DNA of 8,021 nt from an uncultured Clostridia bacterium. GTDB lineage: Bacteria; Bacillota; Clostridia; Christensenellales; Borkfalkiaceae. The stretch covers positions 1-8,021 of the forward strand of contig CAMNIW010000052.1 in assembly GCA_946540675.1 (NCBI GenBank). The letters are read 5' to 3'. The notes below the pieces were generated by a model that was not told the DNA's origin, did not search any database, and worked only from the letters and a program-made list of their open reading frames with translations. How positions within the stretch are numbered: position 1 is the first letter of the stretch; every line of letters begins with the position of its first letter. Both the position numbers and the translations under genes were made by a program. Positions 1 to 6,614 of the stretch are shown here, piece by piece.

Positions 1-269
1 GTATATTGGAAGCGTTGAGTTACGGCATTCCCTGCCTGATCACTACGGGGACCACTCTTGAAAACACGATTAAAGAAAGTGATGCGGGGTGGGTGTGCGA
101 TACGACCGCGGACGCCATAGCGCAAACGATAGAACGGGCCGTAACGGAAAGAGAAACGTTAAGGGATAAATCTTATAAAGCGAGAAAACTTATTGCCGAT
201 AAATTTGCGTGGGATAATGTTGCGAAACAAACAATAAAGCAATATGAATTATTGTTGGATAAGTTATGA
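1..269 (+). CDS. Glycosyltransferase family 4-type, C-terminal fragment (5' truncated by window edge)
   Basis: Only the last 88 codons are present, read in the frame beginning at base 3; the gene enters from outside the window, so the TTG at position 6 is not a real start. The fragment opens with ILEALSYGIPCLIT, which matches the end of the E-x7-E sugar-nucleotide-binding motif of GT-B fold, group 1 (GT4-like) glycosyltransferases; the first Glu of that motif lies outside. It continues with the usual acidic/Gly turn (ESDAGWVCD) and a C-terminal helix ending YELLLDKL. Enzymes of this family transfer a sugar from an NDP-sugar to a lipid-linked glycan at the cytoplasmic face of the membrane. Its stop overlaps the next start (ATGA, 266-269), so it is probably translationally coupled to the polymerase gene. 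Donor and acceptor cannot be told from this fragment. Confidence 0.85.
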   Translation, partial: ILEALSYGIPCLITTGTTLENTIKESDAGWVCDTTADAIAQTIERAVTERETLRDKSYKARKLIADKFAWDNVAKQTIKQYELLLDKL

Positions 270-1396
270 TTGTATATATTATATTGCTACTCATAATATT
301 TATCGCCCTGGGAATCGCCGGTAACAGAAGATCGCAGGAAATAGGCGTATTCTTGGCACGGAAGGAAGCGGGGGACGGATATTTATTATCGGGTAGGTCT
401 AAAAACGAAATATACACCTATAAGACCATATATAGCATTATAGCGTTTGCGTTATTGTTCTTTATGTGGGTCTTAACCGCGTTCAGGGGGCCGGACATAG
501 GCAACGACACAAGGAACTATATATACTATTTTGAAAAAATCAGAACTACGGGAATAGAGAAAGAATATAGATTCGAGTATGGCTTTCAACTTTTTTGCCT
601 TATAGTCGGACTGTTTACAAATGATGCGCAAGTGTTTTTGATTGTTTGCGCGACGATTTGCTATATCGGGATAGGAGTATATATATTCAAATATTCAAAA
701 AACATCCTAATATCGGCGATACTTGTATTTACTTTCTGTTTTTCGATATTTACGAGTGCGTTGCGGCAGAATTTTGCGATGATACTTTGTCTATATGCAT
801 ACCATTTTATCAAAAACAAAAAACTGATAAGGGCTTTTATTCTTATCTGTCTTGCCACAACTTTTCATAAAACCGCCGTGTTATGCTTTATTTTCTTCCT
901 GTATAAATTCATAGGGGTCGGGTTGAAAATAAATTTGGTTCTGATAGCCGTTACGATAGTGTTGGCAATGTCCGGGGCGCTTAACAATATCTTGGTAAAT
1001 TTCGGCTGGTACGGGATTTACGCGCATGGTAAATATGCGGGGACCGGTTGGGTAGCCGTTGCCTATAACGTTTTGCAGGGCTTGTTTTTCTATTGGTTTA
1101 TGTATACCGCATATAAAAAACGAATCCGCCATAAACAACAGATAGTGCTTATAAACTGTATTGTTTTAATCTTTTTGAATTCATTGGGATTTGCCGTCAA
1201 TTTATTTACACGCGCTTCGCAATATTTCATTTTGCCTATAATAACGGAGTTCCCGAATGCCTGTTATGAAGGTAAAGTCAAAGAAAAGAGTTTATGGCTT
1301 TCCGTGGTTTGTCTGGCATTGATCGGATATTTCCTTGCTTCGTTTATTATGCGACCCGAATGGAACAGTCTGTATCCTTACAGTTTTTGTTGGTAA
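266..1396 (+). CDS. EpsG family polysaccharide polymerase (Wzy-like membrane protein)
   Basis: A 376-residue, very hydrophobic protein with about ten predicted membrane spans; the first is residues 2-18 and the second about 55-73. Features that point to the EpsG family are an Arg followed by GNDT and Tyr after the second span (R74, GNDT 79-82, Y85), an EYG motif at 104-106, SALRQ at 164-168, and HKT at 201-203. EpsG proteins are membrane proteins of exopolysaccharide loci and are thought to polymerise repeat units on the outer face of the membrane, like Wzy. The ATG at 266 overlaps the stop of the upstream glycosyltransferase (ATGA), which decides the start. The gene appears intact and is followed by a 56-base gap and a flippase, the usual partner of a polymerase in Wzx/Wzy-dependent glycan assembly. 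Polymerase activity is inferred from family and context. Confidence 0.82.
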   Translation: MIVYIILLLIIFIALGIAGNRRSQEIGVFLARKEAGDGYLLSGRSKNEIYTYKTIYSIIAFALLFFMWVLTAFRGPDIGNDTRNYIYYFEKIRTTGIEKEYRFEYGFQLFCLIVGLFTNDAQVFLIVCATICYIGIGVYIFKYSKNILISAILVFTFCFSIFTSALRQNFAMILCLYAYHFIKNKKLIRAFILICLATTFHKTAVLCFIFFLYKFIGVGLKINLVLIAVTIVLAMSGALNNILVNFGWYGIYAHGKYAGTGWVAVAYNVLQGLFFYWFMYTAYKKRIRHKQQIVLINCIVLIFLNSLGFAVNLFTRASQYFILPIITEFPNACYEGKVKEKSLWLSVVCLALIGYFLASFIMRPEWNSLYPYSFCW

Positions 1397-1452
1397 TAAA
1401 AACAATACTGCCGTAAAAAGACGAATGAAAGAAAACTTGCGGATAGAGTAAT

Positions 1453-2982
1453 ATGGATAAGAAAAAAAGCTTTCTTAATGTAACCGTTTCGATATTTTTT
1501 AGGGTACTTATTATAATATTTGCAATAATGGCAAGACGAAGCCTCATTTCCCACGTGGGAAATGAGGCTAACGGCGTCTATGCGCTTTTTATAAGTATCG
1601 TAGGGTTTTTGTCCATCGCCGAACTCGGCGTAGGCTCCGCGATAACGTACTGTATGTACAAGCCGATAGTAGAAGGACAGAACGAAAAAGTTTCCGCGCT
1701 GTACTACCTGTTCAAAAAGTTATATTTTTATATCGGTTTATTGATCCTTGTCGGCGGCGTTATAATTATGCCGTTTTTGAAATACATAGCAAAAGATTAT
1801 GACGCTTCGAGCATAAATCTTCCCATAACGTTCGGGATCGTTTTGTGCTCGGTATGCCTTACGTACGGGTTCAGTGCGAATCTGTCGTTACTTAACGCCT
1901 ATAAAAACAATTATATAGCAACGGCGATCACGTCTACGGGACTTATAATACAGTATATAGCGCAGATTATAATTCTCAACGTTATAAACTCTTTTGAACT
2001 GTTCCTGTTGATGCAGGTCTTTGTGACCTTGCCGGAATGGATAATATCGGAGATAATAGTACGAAAAAAGTATAGAGAAATCGTATCGTTAAAGGGAAAG
2101 ATCGATAAAGACTCCAAAAATGAAGTAGTCAAAAACACAAAGGCGATGTTTATGCACAAAATAGGCGGCGTTCTTGTAAACACCGCCGACAGCGTCATAA
2201 TATCCGCATTTATAAGTATCGTTCTGCTCGGTAAATATAACAATTACGTGACGATAATAGTCGCTATGGACGGGCTTTTGGGACTGTTTTTTTCGTCGCT
2301 TACGTCGATAGTCGGGCATTTGTATATCGAAGAAGGGGTCGAAATAACCCATAAATACTTCAACTTCTTCCATATGTTCAACTTTATTCTCGGCTGTGTA
2401 TTTTATTTGGGTTATTTTGCGGTAATCGACGATTTGGTAACGATTTGTTTCGGGGACGGGTTGATTTTAAGCAAATACACGTCTATAGTCATTACCGTAA
2501 ACTATTTTATTCAATTTATGAGAAGGAGCACCTGGCTTTTCAGAGAAGCGACCGGAGTTTTTTATAAAGACAGATGGCGACCGATAGTCGAAGGCGTGAC
2601 GAATATTTGTCTTTCTATTTTGTTCGTTATGATTTTCCCCGACGAATACAAGATCGTCGGCGTTATAGTTGCCACTATTATCACCAATATGACTATATGT
2701 CACGTGATAGAGCCGTACGTTTTGTATAAATATGTGTTTAACGATAATCCGAAAGGTTACTATCTGAGAAATTATATATACATAGCGGTGTTTACGGCGG
2801 CATTATTCCTGCTGAAATCCGTTATGGTCAGCATTTCTAACGTGTGGTTGGAGTTCCTTGCAAACGGATTTATTGCGGTCGGTATTGCGTTAGCGGTTAT
2901 TTTGGTAACCGTTTTGACAAACAGAGAATTCAAGCATTATGCTAAACAAATGATAAACAAAATAAAAAATCACCGACATTGA
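1453..2982 (+). CDS. Wzx-type polysaccharide flippase (MOP superfamily)
   Basis: A 509-residue polytopic membrane protein with roughly 12-14 hydrophobic spans, the normal size for Wzx/MOP transporters. The N-terminal part reads like bacterial polysaccharide transporters: ARRSLISHVGNEANGVYALF (27-46), then GFLSIAELGVGSAITYCMYK (51-70). A central amphipathic region (205-230) is Lys-rich, and span seven carries the loop KIGGVLVNTADSVIISAF (236-253) typical of these proteins. It is expected to flip undecaprenyl-pyrophosphate-linked repeat units to the outer face for the EpsG-like polymerase encoded just upstream. A weak purine-rich stretch (GGATAGAG, 1441-1448) lies before the ATG. A perfect 30-base palindrome lies inside codons 30-39. 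The gene ends 13 bases before a strong hairpin, so it is the last gene of this operon. Substrate is unknown. Confidence 0.87.
   Translation: MDKKKSFLNVTVSIFFRVLIIIFAIMARRSLISHVGNEANGVYALFISIVGFLSIAELGVGSAITYCMYKPIVEGQNEKVSALYYLFKKLYFYIGLLILVGGVIIMPFLKYIAKDYDASSINLPITFGIVLCSVCLTYGFSANLSLLNAYKNNYIATAITSTGLIIQYIAQIIILNVINSFELFLLMQVFVTLPEWIISEIIVRKKYREIVSLKGKIDKDSKNEVVKNTKAMFMHKIGGVLVNTADSVIISAFISIVLLGKYNNYVTIIVAMDGLLGLFFSSLTSIVGHLYIEEGVEITHKYFNFFHMFNFILGCVFYLGYFAVIDDLVTICFGDGLILSKYTSIVITVNYFIQFMRRSTWLFREATGVFYKDRWRPIVEGVTNICLSILFVMIFPDEYKIVGVIVATIITNMTICHVIEPYVLYKYVFNDNPKGYYLRNYIYIAVFTAALFLLKSVMVSISNVWLEFLANGFIAVGIALAVILVTVLTNREFKHYAKQMINKIKNHRH
1540..1569. repeat. Perfect 30-base palindrome inside the flippase gene
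   Basis: The left arm AGCCTCATTTCCCAC (1540-1554) is followed directly by its exact reverse complement GTGGGAAATGAGGCT (1555-1569) with no spacer. It encodes SLISHVGNEA (residues 30-39 of the flippase), close to the family consensus, so the reading frame is undamaged. In RNA it could form a stem of about 13 bp near the 5' end of the cistron. No T-tract follows, so it is not a classical terminator. Function is unknown. Confidence 0.9.
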
Positions 2983-2995
2983 CGGCGATTCGTAC

Positions 2996-3033
2996 AACGG
3001 GCGGAAGCCGCAAAATTGCGGCTTCCGCCCGTT
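2996..3033. terminator. Strong hairpin, probable bidirectional terminator between convergent operons
   Basis: An 18-base left arm AACGGGCGGAAGCCGCAA (2996-3013) and its exact complement (3016-3033) are separated by AA, giving a practical stem of about 16 bp with an AAAATT loop. It begins 13 bases after the flippase stop (+ strand) and 20 bases after the stop of the small - strand gene. The + strand continues TTGTCATT, moderately T-rich; the - strand tail lacks a clear T-run, so termination should be better for the + operon. Placement between convergent genes supports a terminator role. Confidence 0.85.
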
Positions 3034-3053
3034 TGTCATTAAAAATTTATCGG

Positions 3054-3209
3054 CTACCAGTCCTGGCGGTCGCTTATTTTTATGTCGTCGTAATAGTCGA
3101 AATACCGCCTTTTGAATTCGTCGTTGGGCGTTTTCTTTACGGGCGACGGTTTTTTTGCCTGCGGTTTCTTTTCTTCCGTCGGCTTTTTTTGTCCGTGTTC
3201 TTCTTTCAT
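3054..3209 (-). CDS. Small Lys/Pro-rich hypothetical protein, 51 aa, coupled to mnmG
   Basis: I do not recognise this protein. The ATG (3209-3207) overlaps the mnmG stop TGA (3208-3206) as ATGA, and the frame stays open for 51 codons to TAG at 3056-3054, 20 bases before the terminator hairpin. An AAGGA lies only 2 bases from the ATG, so initiation by coupling to mnmG is more likely than independent initiation. Residues 8-28 form a basic, probably disordered stretch with repeated KKP or KKTP units (8-10, 14-16, 19-21, 25-28). The C-terminal half is acidic and aromatic (DEFKRRYFDYYDDIK, 30-44) and ends in Trp51. There are 11 Lys and 5 Pro, no Cys, no membrane span and no signal peptide. Codon choice (GAC, ACG, CCG, ATA) resembles the neighbours. 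In many genomes rsmG follows mnmG; this protein is far too short to be it. The overlap, placement before the terminator and codon use support a real gene; function is unknown. Confidence 0.65.
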   Translation of the reverse strand: MKEEHGQKKPTEEKKPQAKKPSPVKKTPNDEFKRRYFDYYDDIKISDRQDW

Positions 3210-5071
3210 AGTCCTTTTTGTTTAAGATATACCATAAGTACGGCTATATCGGCCGGGTTCACTCCCGATATTCTCGACGCCTGTCCGAGATTTTCGGGAC
3301 GTATGCGTTCGAGTTTTTCCTGCGCTTCGTTTCTCAGTCCCGATATCTTCATATAGTCTATATCCGCGGGGAGAGTCCTTTGGTCGAGTTTTCTCGCGCG
3401 CTCTATCTGTTCGAGCCCGCGCTTTAAGTAGCCTTCGTATTTGACGTCGGTTTCCACGCGCTCCAAAACGTCGTAAGGGTAATCCTTAAAGAGTCCGAAC
3501 TCTTCTCGCACGGCTTCGAGCGGTATGTTGCGCCTTATCATATCCGCGACGGATATGCCGCCGTTGACTTCGCCGCCGTTCATCTTTTTGACGAATTCCG
3601 CCGCTTTTTTTGGCGGCATATTCTCGTTTATCTCGGCTTTGAGTTTGGCTATCATTTCCTGCCTTTGCAGGAATTTTTCATAGCGGTCGTCTTTTACGAG
3701 TCCGACTTCGCGTCCCTTTTCGGTCAGCCGCGTGTCGGCGTTGTCCTGACGGAGAAACAGCCTGTATTCGGCTCTCGAAGTCATCATACGGTACGGCTCG
3801 TCCGTGCCCTTTGTCACGAGATCGTCAATAAGCACGCCTATATATCCTTCGTCGCGCCCGATGACGAGCGGTTTTCTTCCCTGTATGTACATCGACGCGT
3901 TTACGCCCGCGATAAGCCCCTGCGCCGCCGCTTCTTCGTATCCGCTGGTCCCGTTTATCTGTCCCGCGGTGAAAAGCCCCGCGACCTTCTTGAATTCAAG
4001 GCTTGGCTTTAAGTCAAGGCTGTCTATACAGTCGTACTCTATCGCGTAGCCGTACCGCATAAAGCGGCAGTGTTCGAGCCCTTTTACAGAACGGTACATA
4101 TCCCTTTGCACGTCGTGCGGAAGGGAAGTGGACATACCCTGAACGTAAATTTCGTTGGTGTCGTAGCCTTCGGGTTCAAGGAAAATCTGGTGTCTTTCCT
4201 TGTCGGCGAATCTTACTACCTTGGTTTCTATCGACGGGCAGTATCTCGGACCCGTGCTCTCTATGTTCCCGTTATAAAGCGGGGAGCGGTCAAGGTTATC
4301 GAGTATTATCTTATGCGTCTTTTCGTTGGTATAGGTAATGTAGCACGGCTCCTGTTTTTCGGGGACGCCGTCGGTCATAAACGAAAACGGGTATACTTTC
4401 GTCTCGCCGTCCTGCCGTTCGAGCAGAGAAAAATCTATCGACCTGCGGTCTATTCTCGCCGGAGTTCCCGTCTTGAAACGGCGTATCTTAAAGCCGAGAG
4501 AAGCAAGGCTCGCCGTCAGTCCGTTTGCGGGCAAAAATCCCGACGGACCGGCGTTTTGCGACCACTCTCCGGCGATAACTCTGCTGCAAAGGTAAACTCC
4601 CGTCGCGACGACCACGGCTTTGCACGGGAACACGCTCCCGAAAGACGTCTTTACGCCGACGACTTTGCCGTTTTCGACGAGAATCTCGGTCGCTTCGCAC
4701 TGTATCACCGAGAGATTTTCGGTGTTTTCGAGCGTCTTTTTCATCAGGGCGTGATACCTGAACTTGTCCGACTGCGATCTGAGCGACTGTACCGCCGAGC
4801 CTTTGCCGCGGTTGAGCATCTTTATCTGCATCATCGCCTTGTCGGCGTTTATGCCCATTTCTCCGCCGAGTGCGTCGACTTCGCGGACGAGATGACCTTT
4901 CGCCGTGCCGCCTATCGACGGGTTGCACGCCATAAAGGCTATATTTTCGAGATTGACCGTAAGTATCGCGGTTTTTTGTCCCGTTCGCGCCGCCGCGAGA
5001 GCGGCTTCCGCGCCCGCGTGTCCCGCGCCTATCACCACGACGTCAAAACGGTCTTCGGTATAAGAAATCAT
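3206..5071 (-). CDS. mnmG: tRNA uridine-5-carboxymethylaminomethyl modification enzyme MnmG (GidA)
   Basis: A full-length 621-residue MnmG. With MnmE it installs the (carboxymethyl)aminomethyl group at C5 of wobble U34 in a set of tRNAs, using FAD, NADH and a folate one-carbon donor, in the cytoplasm. Visible features: Rossmann FAD motif GAGHAG (15-20); ACNPSIGG with Cys48 (47-54); the first GidA signature GPRYCPSIE with Cys278 (274-282); the second signature AGQINGTSGYEEAAAQG (369-385); the conserved MnmE-interacting C-terminal region RPENLGQASRISGVNPADIA (591-610). The start is the first in-frame ATG; it gives about five more N-terminal residues than many homologues and has no Shine-Dalgarno of its own, because it lies in the second copy of a 20-base tandem duplication. 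The gene follows dnaA by 54 bases on the same strand, and its stop overlaps a small downstream gene. Confidence 0.97.
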   Translation of the reverse strand: MISYTEDRFDVVVIGAGHAGAEAALAAARTGQKTAILTVNLENIAFMACNPSIGGTAKGHLVREVDALGGEMGINADKAMMQIKMLNRGKGSAVQSLRSQSDKFRYHALMKKTLENTENLSVIQCEATEILVENGKVVGVKTSFGSVFPCKAVVVATGVYLCSRVIAGEWSQNAGPSGFLPANGLTASLASLGFKIRRFKTGTPARIDRRSIDFSLLERQDGETKVYPFSFMTDGVPEKQEPCYITYTNEKTHKIILDNLDRSPLYNGNIESTGPRYCPSIETKVVRFADKERHQIFLEPEGYDTNEIYVQGMSTSLPHDVQRDMYRSVKGLEHCRFMRYGYAIEYDCIDSLDLKPSLEFKKVAGLFTAGQINGTSGYEEAAAQGLIAGVNASMYIQGRKPLVIGRDEGYIGVLIDDLVTKGTDEPYRMMTSRAEYRLFLRQDNADTRLTEKGREVGLVKDDRYEKFLQRQEMIAKLKAEINENMPPKKAAEFVKKMNGGEVNGGISVADMIRRNIPLEAVREEFGLFKDYPYDVLERVETDVKYEGYLKRGLEQIERARKLDQRTLPADIDYMKISGLRNEAQEKLERIRPENLGQASRISGVNPADIAVLMVYLKQKGL

Positions 5072-5094
5072 AATTCGGTATAAGAAATCATAAT
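5054..5094. repeat. 20-base perfect tandem duplication over the mnmG start
   Basis: The unit TTCGGTATAAGAAATCATAA occurs twice in direct contact (5054-5073 and 5074-5093), with one more matching base at 5094. On the - strand each copy holds ATG followed by ATTTCTTATACCGAA, that is the start codon and the next five codons (MISYTE). Because 20 is not a multiple of three, the upstream copy is out of frame with mnmG. Confidence 0.95.
5068..5091 (-). CDS. Seven-codon upstream ORF (MISYTEL) overlapping the mnmG start
   Basis: The upstream copy of the duplication places an ATG at 5091-5089, read as M-I-S-Y-T-E-L and stopped by TGA at 5070-5068. That stop overlaps the mnmG ATG (5071-5069) as ATGA, the same arrangement used for real gene pairs elsewhere in this window. 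The upstream ATG is the one preceded by the native leader (a weak GAGTG about 11 bases before it), while the mnmG ATG has only the duplicated coding copy before it. Ribosomes may therefore load at the upstream ATG and reinitiate on mnmG. The frame is certain; translation is an inference. Confidence 0.45.
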   Translation of the reverse strand: MISYTEL

Positions 5095-5125
5095 ATGTTT
5101 TACACTCAGGTTTTGTCGATCCTGA

Positions 5126-6475
5126 TTATTTTTTAAGTATAAGGTTTTTAAGGTCTTTGACTTCGGTCGCTATCCGCGAATTTTCCTTTTGCAGGGAAGC
5201 GATCTTGTTTCTCGCGTGTATGACGGTCGTATGGTCTCTTCCGCCGAGCGCTTGTCCTATCGTGACCAGCGGAATAGACAAAAGTTCGGTCATAAGATAA
5301 CAGCATATTTGCCGCGGCTCGACTATTTCCTTGTTTTTCTTTTTGCCGATAAGATCCATTTTGGATATCTTATAGAAAGAGCAGACCGCGTCGATTATCG
5401 TGTCGGAAGTGAGCGCTTCTTCGCGCGATTCTTCGCCGGCGCTTTCTTTAAGCGCTTCTTTGGCGAGATCTATGGTTATCGGGCATTCGTGCAGCATAGA
5501 CGCGAATATCACTTTGTTCAGCATACCTTCGAGCGAACGGACGTCGCTGTCCGACCGCTCCGCGAGATAGAGCGCGACGTCGAGAGAGATAATATATTTT
5601 CTCATCTCGGCTTTCTTTTGCAAAATGGCTATTTTGGTTTCTATGTCAGGCGGAAGTACCTGCGCCATAAGTCCGCCTTCGAAACGGGTTTTAAGCCTGT
5701 CGGAGATCTCTATTTCCTTGGGAAGACAGTCGGCGGAAAGGACGATCTGCTTTTTCTTGGAGTACAGTTGATTGAACATATGGAAGAACTCTTCCTGAGC
5801 GGACTGTTTGCCCGCGAGAAACTGTACGTCGTCTATGATAAGCACGTCGGCGTTGCGGTATTTATTGACGAAATCTATGCCGACTTTCGTATACGCTTTT
5901 CCCTGACGTATATTCATTATAAGTTCTCTCACGAACTTTTCGCAAGACGCGTAAAGAACGTTTTTAAGCGGATTGTTCGCCTTTATGTGGTTGGCGATGG
6001 CGTTCATTATATGCGTTTTTCCGAGTCCCGTTCCGCCGTAAATAAACAGGGGATTATAATTCTCTCCCGGGGCGTCCGCGACGGCTTTCGCGGCGGCGCA
6101 CATAAACCTGTTGGATTGTCCGACGACGAAGGTATCGAAGGTATATTTAGGGTTGATGGGCGTGTCGTCGACGGGTTCGGACTGATTGTCCGCGGCGACG
6201 GCGTCTTTATTGTTCAGGTAATCTTCCGCGCTTCCGACGAAAAGTCCTATTTCGGTAATGCCCGTGCCCGCGTTTTTAAGGGCGGTTATGATCTTGTCGT
6301 GGAGCCTTGTCGCGACTTCCGACGCGAACAGTTCGGACTTGGTGACGAGTACGAGTTTAGACCCGACGACGTCCACCGGTTTCAACTGCGTGATGAACGT
6401 AGAATAAGAAGAATTGCTTATCGTCACCTGCAATTCTTCGAGCGCTTTTTCCCAAAACATCTCATAACTTTCCAT
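5126..6475 (-). CDS. dnaA: Chromosomal replication initiator protein DnaA
   Basis: DnaA binds DnaA boxes at oriC as an ATP-dependent AAA+ filament, opens the duplex and recruits the helicase. With the start chosen here the protein has 449 residues: N-terminal domain I (about 1-80, ESYEMFWEKALEELQ at 2-16); a short acidic linker; the AAA+ domain with Walker A GGTGLGKT (147-154), Walker B LIIDDVQFL (212-220) and the sensor II-type segment DSDVRSLEG with Arg313; and the C-terminal DNA-binding domain with the family signature GGRDHTTVIHA (411-421). An in-frame ATG at 6484 touches the GGAG directly (no spacer), whereas the ATG at 6475 lies 9 bases after GGAG (6488-6485) and gives the usual DnaA N-terminus, so I prefer 6475. 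It is divergent from recF and followed by mnmG rather than by dnaN. Confidence 0.97.
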   Translation of the reverse strand: MESYEMFWEKALEELQVTISNSSYSTFITQLKPVDVVGSKLVLVTKSELFASEVATRLHDKIITALKNAGTGITEIGLFVGSAEDYLNNKDAVAADNQSEPVDDTPINPKYTFDTFVVGQSNRFMCAAAKAVADAPGENYNPLFIYGGTGLGKTHIMNAIANHIKANNPLKNVLYASCEKFVRELIMNIRQGKAYTKVGIDFVNKYRNADVLIIDDVQFLAGKQSAQEEFFHMFNQLYSKKKQIVLSADCLPKEIEISDRLKTRFEGGLMAQVLPPDIETKIAILQKKAEMRKYIISLDVALYLAERSDSDVRSLEGMLNKVIFASMLHECPITIDLAKEALKESAGEESREEALTSDTIIDAVCSFYKISKMDLIGKKKNKEIVEPRQICCYLMTELLSIPLVTIGQALGGRDHTTVIHARNKIASLQKENSRIATEVKDLKNLILKK

Positions 6476-6484
6476 TTTCGACAT

Positions 6485-6488
6485 CTCC
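6485..6488 (-). promoter_or_regulatory. dnaA ribosome binding site (GGAG) that decides the start
   Basis: GGAG on the - strand ends directly against one ATG (6484) and 9 bases before a second in-frame ATG (6475). Normal spacing favours the second, shortening DnaA by three residues. Confidence 0.7.
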
Positions 6489-6490
6489 GT

Positions 6491-6504
6491 GGCGCGACCG
6501 CGCC
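6491..6504 (-). promoter_or_regulatory. GC-rich hairpin immediately upstream of the dnaA ribosome binding site
   Basis: On the - strand GGCGC-GGTC-GCGCC forms a 5 bp all-GC stem with a 4-base loop (6 bp with a 2-base loop as a DNA dyad). It ends two bases before ACGGAG, which contains the dnaA Shine-Dalgarno. In the dnaA mRNA leader it would sit next to the ribosome landing site, and in DNA it is a possible protein-binding dyad. Its role is inferred. Confidence 0.5.
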
Positions 6505-6524
6505 GTTTCCGCTTCCGTAAAATT

Positions 6525-6538
6525 TATACGGCGGTATA
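6525..6538. promoter_or_regulatory. Short dyad in the dnaA leader, possible operator
   Basis: TATAC-GGCG-GTATA is a 5 bp inverted repeat around a 4-base centre, between the predicted dnaA transcription start and the hairpin next to the ribosome binding site. It could be a regulator site or a small leader stem. It is short enough to arise by chance. Confidence 0.3.
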
Positions 6539-6552
6539 TCCCCCGAAAACAC

Positions 6553-6581
6553 TTTACTATTTTTTCCGTATTATATATAAT
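6553..6581 (+). promoter_or_regulatory. Predicted sigma-70-type promoter for recF-mrp
   Basis: A -35-like TTTACT (6553-6558), a 17-base spacer and a perfect -10 TATAAT (6576-6581) lie upstream of recF. Transcription would start near 6588, giving a leader of about 27 bases that carries AAGG seven bases before the recF ATG. Confidence 0.65.
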
Positions 6582-6582
6582 A
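6569..6582. repeat. 14-base AT palindrome shared by divergent -10 elements
   Basis: TATTATATATAATA (6569-6582) is a perfect palindrome and reads TATAAT on both strands. It lies in the most AT-rich part of the dnaA-recF gap, so it should melt easily and could serve both promoters or act as an unwinding element. Confidence 0.75.
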
Positions 6583-6605
6583 TACTAAACCGAGAAAAAA
6601 AGCAA
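6577..6605 (-). promoter_or_regulatory. Predicted promoter for dnaA-mnmG, overlapping the recF promoter
   Basis: On the - strand TTGCTT (6605-6600) is followed after 17 bases by TATTAT (6582-6577). This would start transcription near 6570 and give a dnaA leader of about 95 bases containing both dyads. A perfect TATAAT (6575-6570) is a second -10 choice with a poorer -35. Either way the -10 lies in the same palindrome as that of recF. Confidence 0.5.
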
Positions 6606-6614
6606 GGTTATAAA

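Noticed and set aside
2979..3356. 125-codon + strand frame beginning on the flippase stop
   Set aside because: The TTG start lacks a ribosome binding site, the frame runs through the terminator hairpin and is antisense to the small gene and the mnmG 3' end; the product is Phe/Arg-rich shadow sequence.
3540..3556. ATATCCG-CGA-CGGATAT inverted repeat inside mnmG
   Set aside because: At 7 bp it is compatible with chance in coding sequence and has no supporting context.
4070..5083. 337-codon open frame on the + strand opposite mnmG
   Set aside because: It is antisense to well-supported mnmG motifs, with low-complexity basic composition and no recognisable domain or ribosome binding site.
5106..5136. 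TCAGG/CCTGA inverted repeat followed by a T-rich stretch on the + strand
   Set aside because: The stem is only 5 bp with a 10-base loop, and no + strand transcript is expected there; on the - strand it has no T-tract, so it is not credible as a terminator between dnaA and mnmG.
5189..6520. 443-codon open frame on the + strand opposite dnaA
   Set aside because: It is the exact antisense of a gene with clear AAA+ and DNA-binding motifs; its product is Arg/Phe/Tyr-rich without domains. Codon bias of dnaA removes stops on the other strand.
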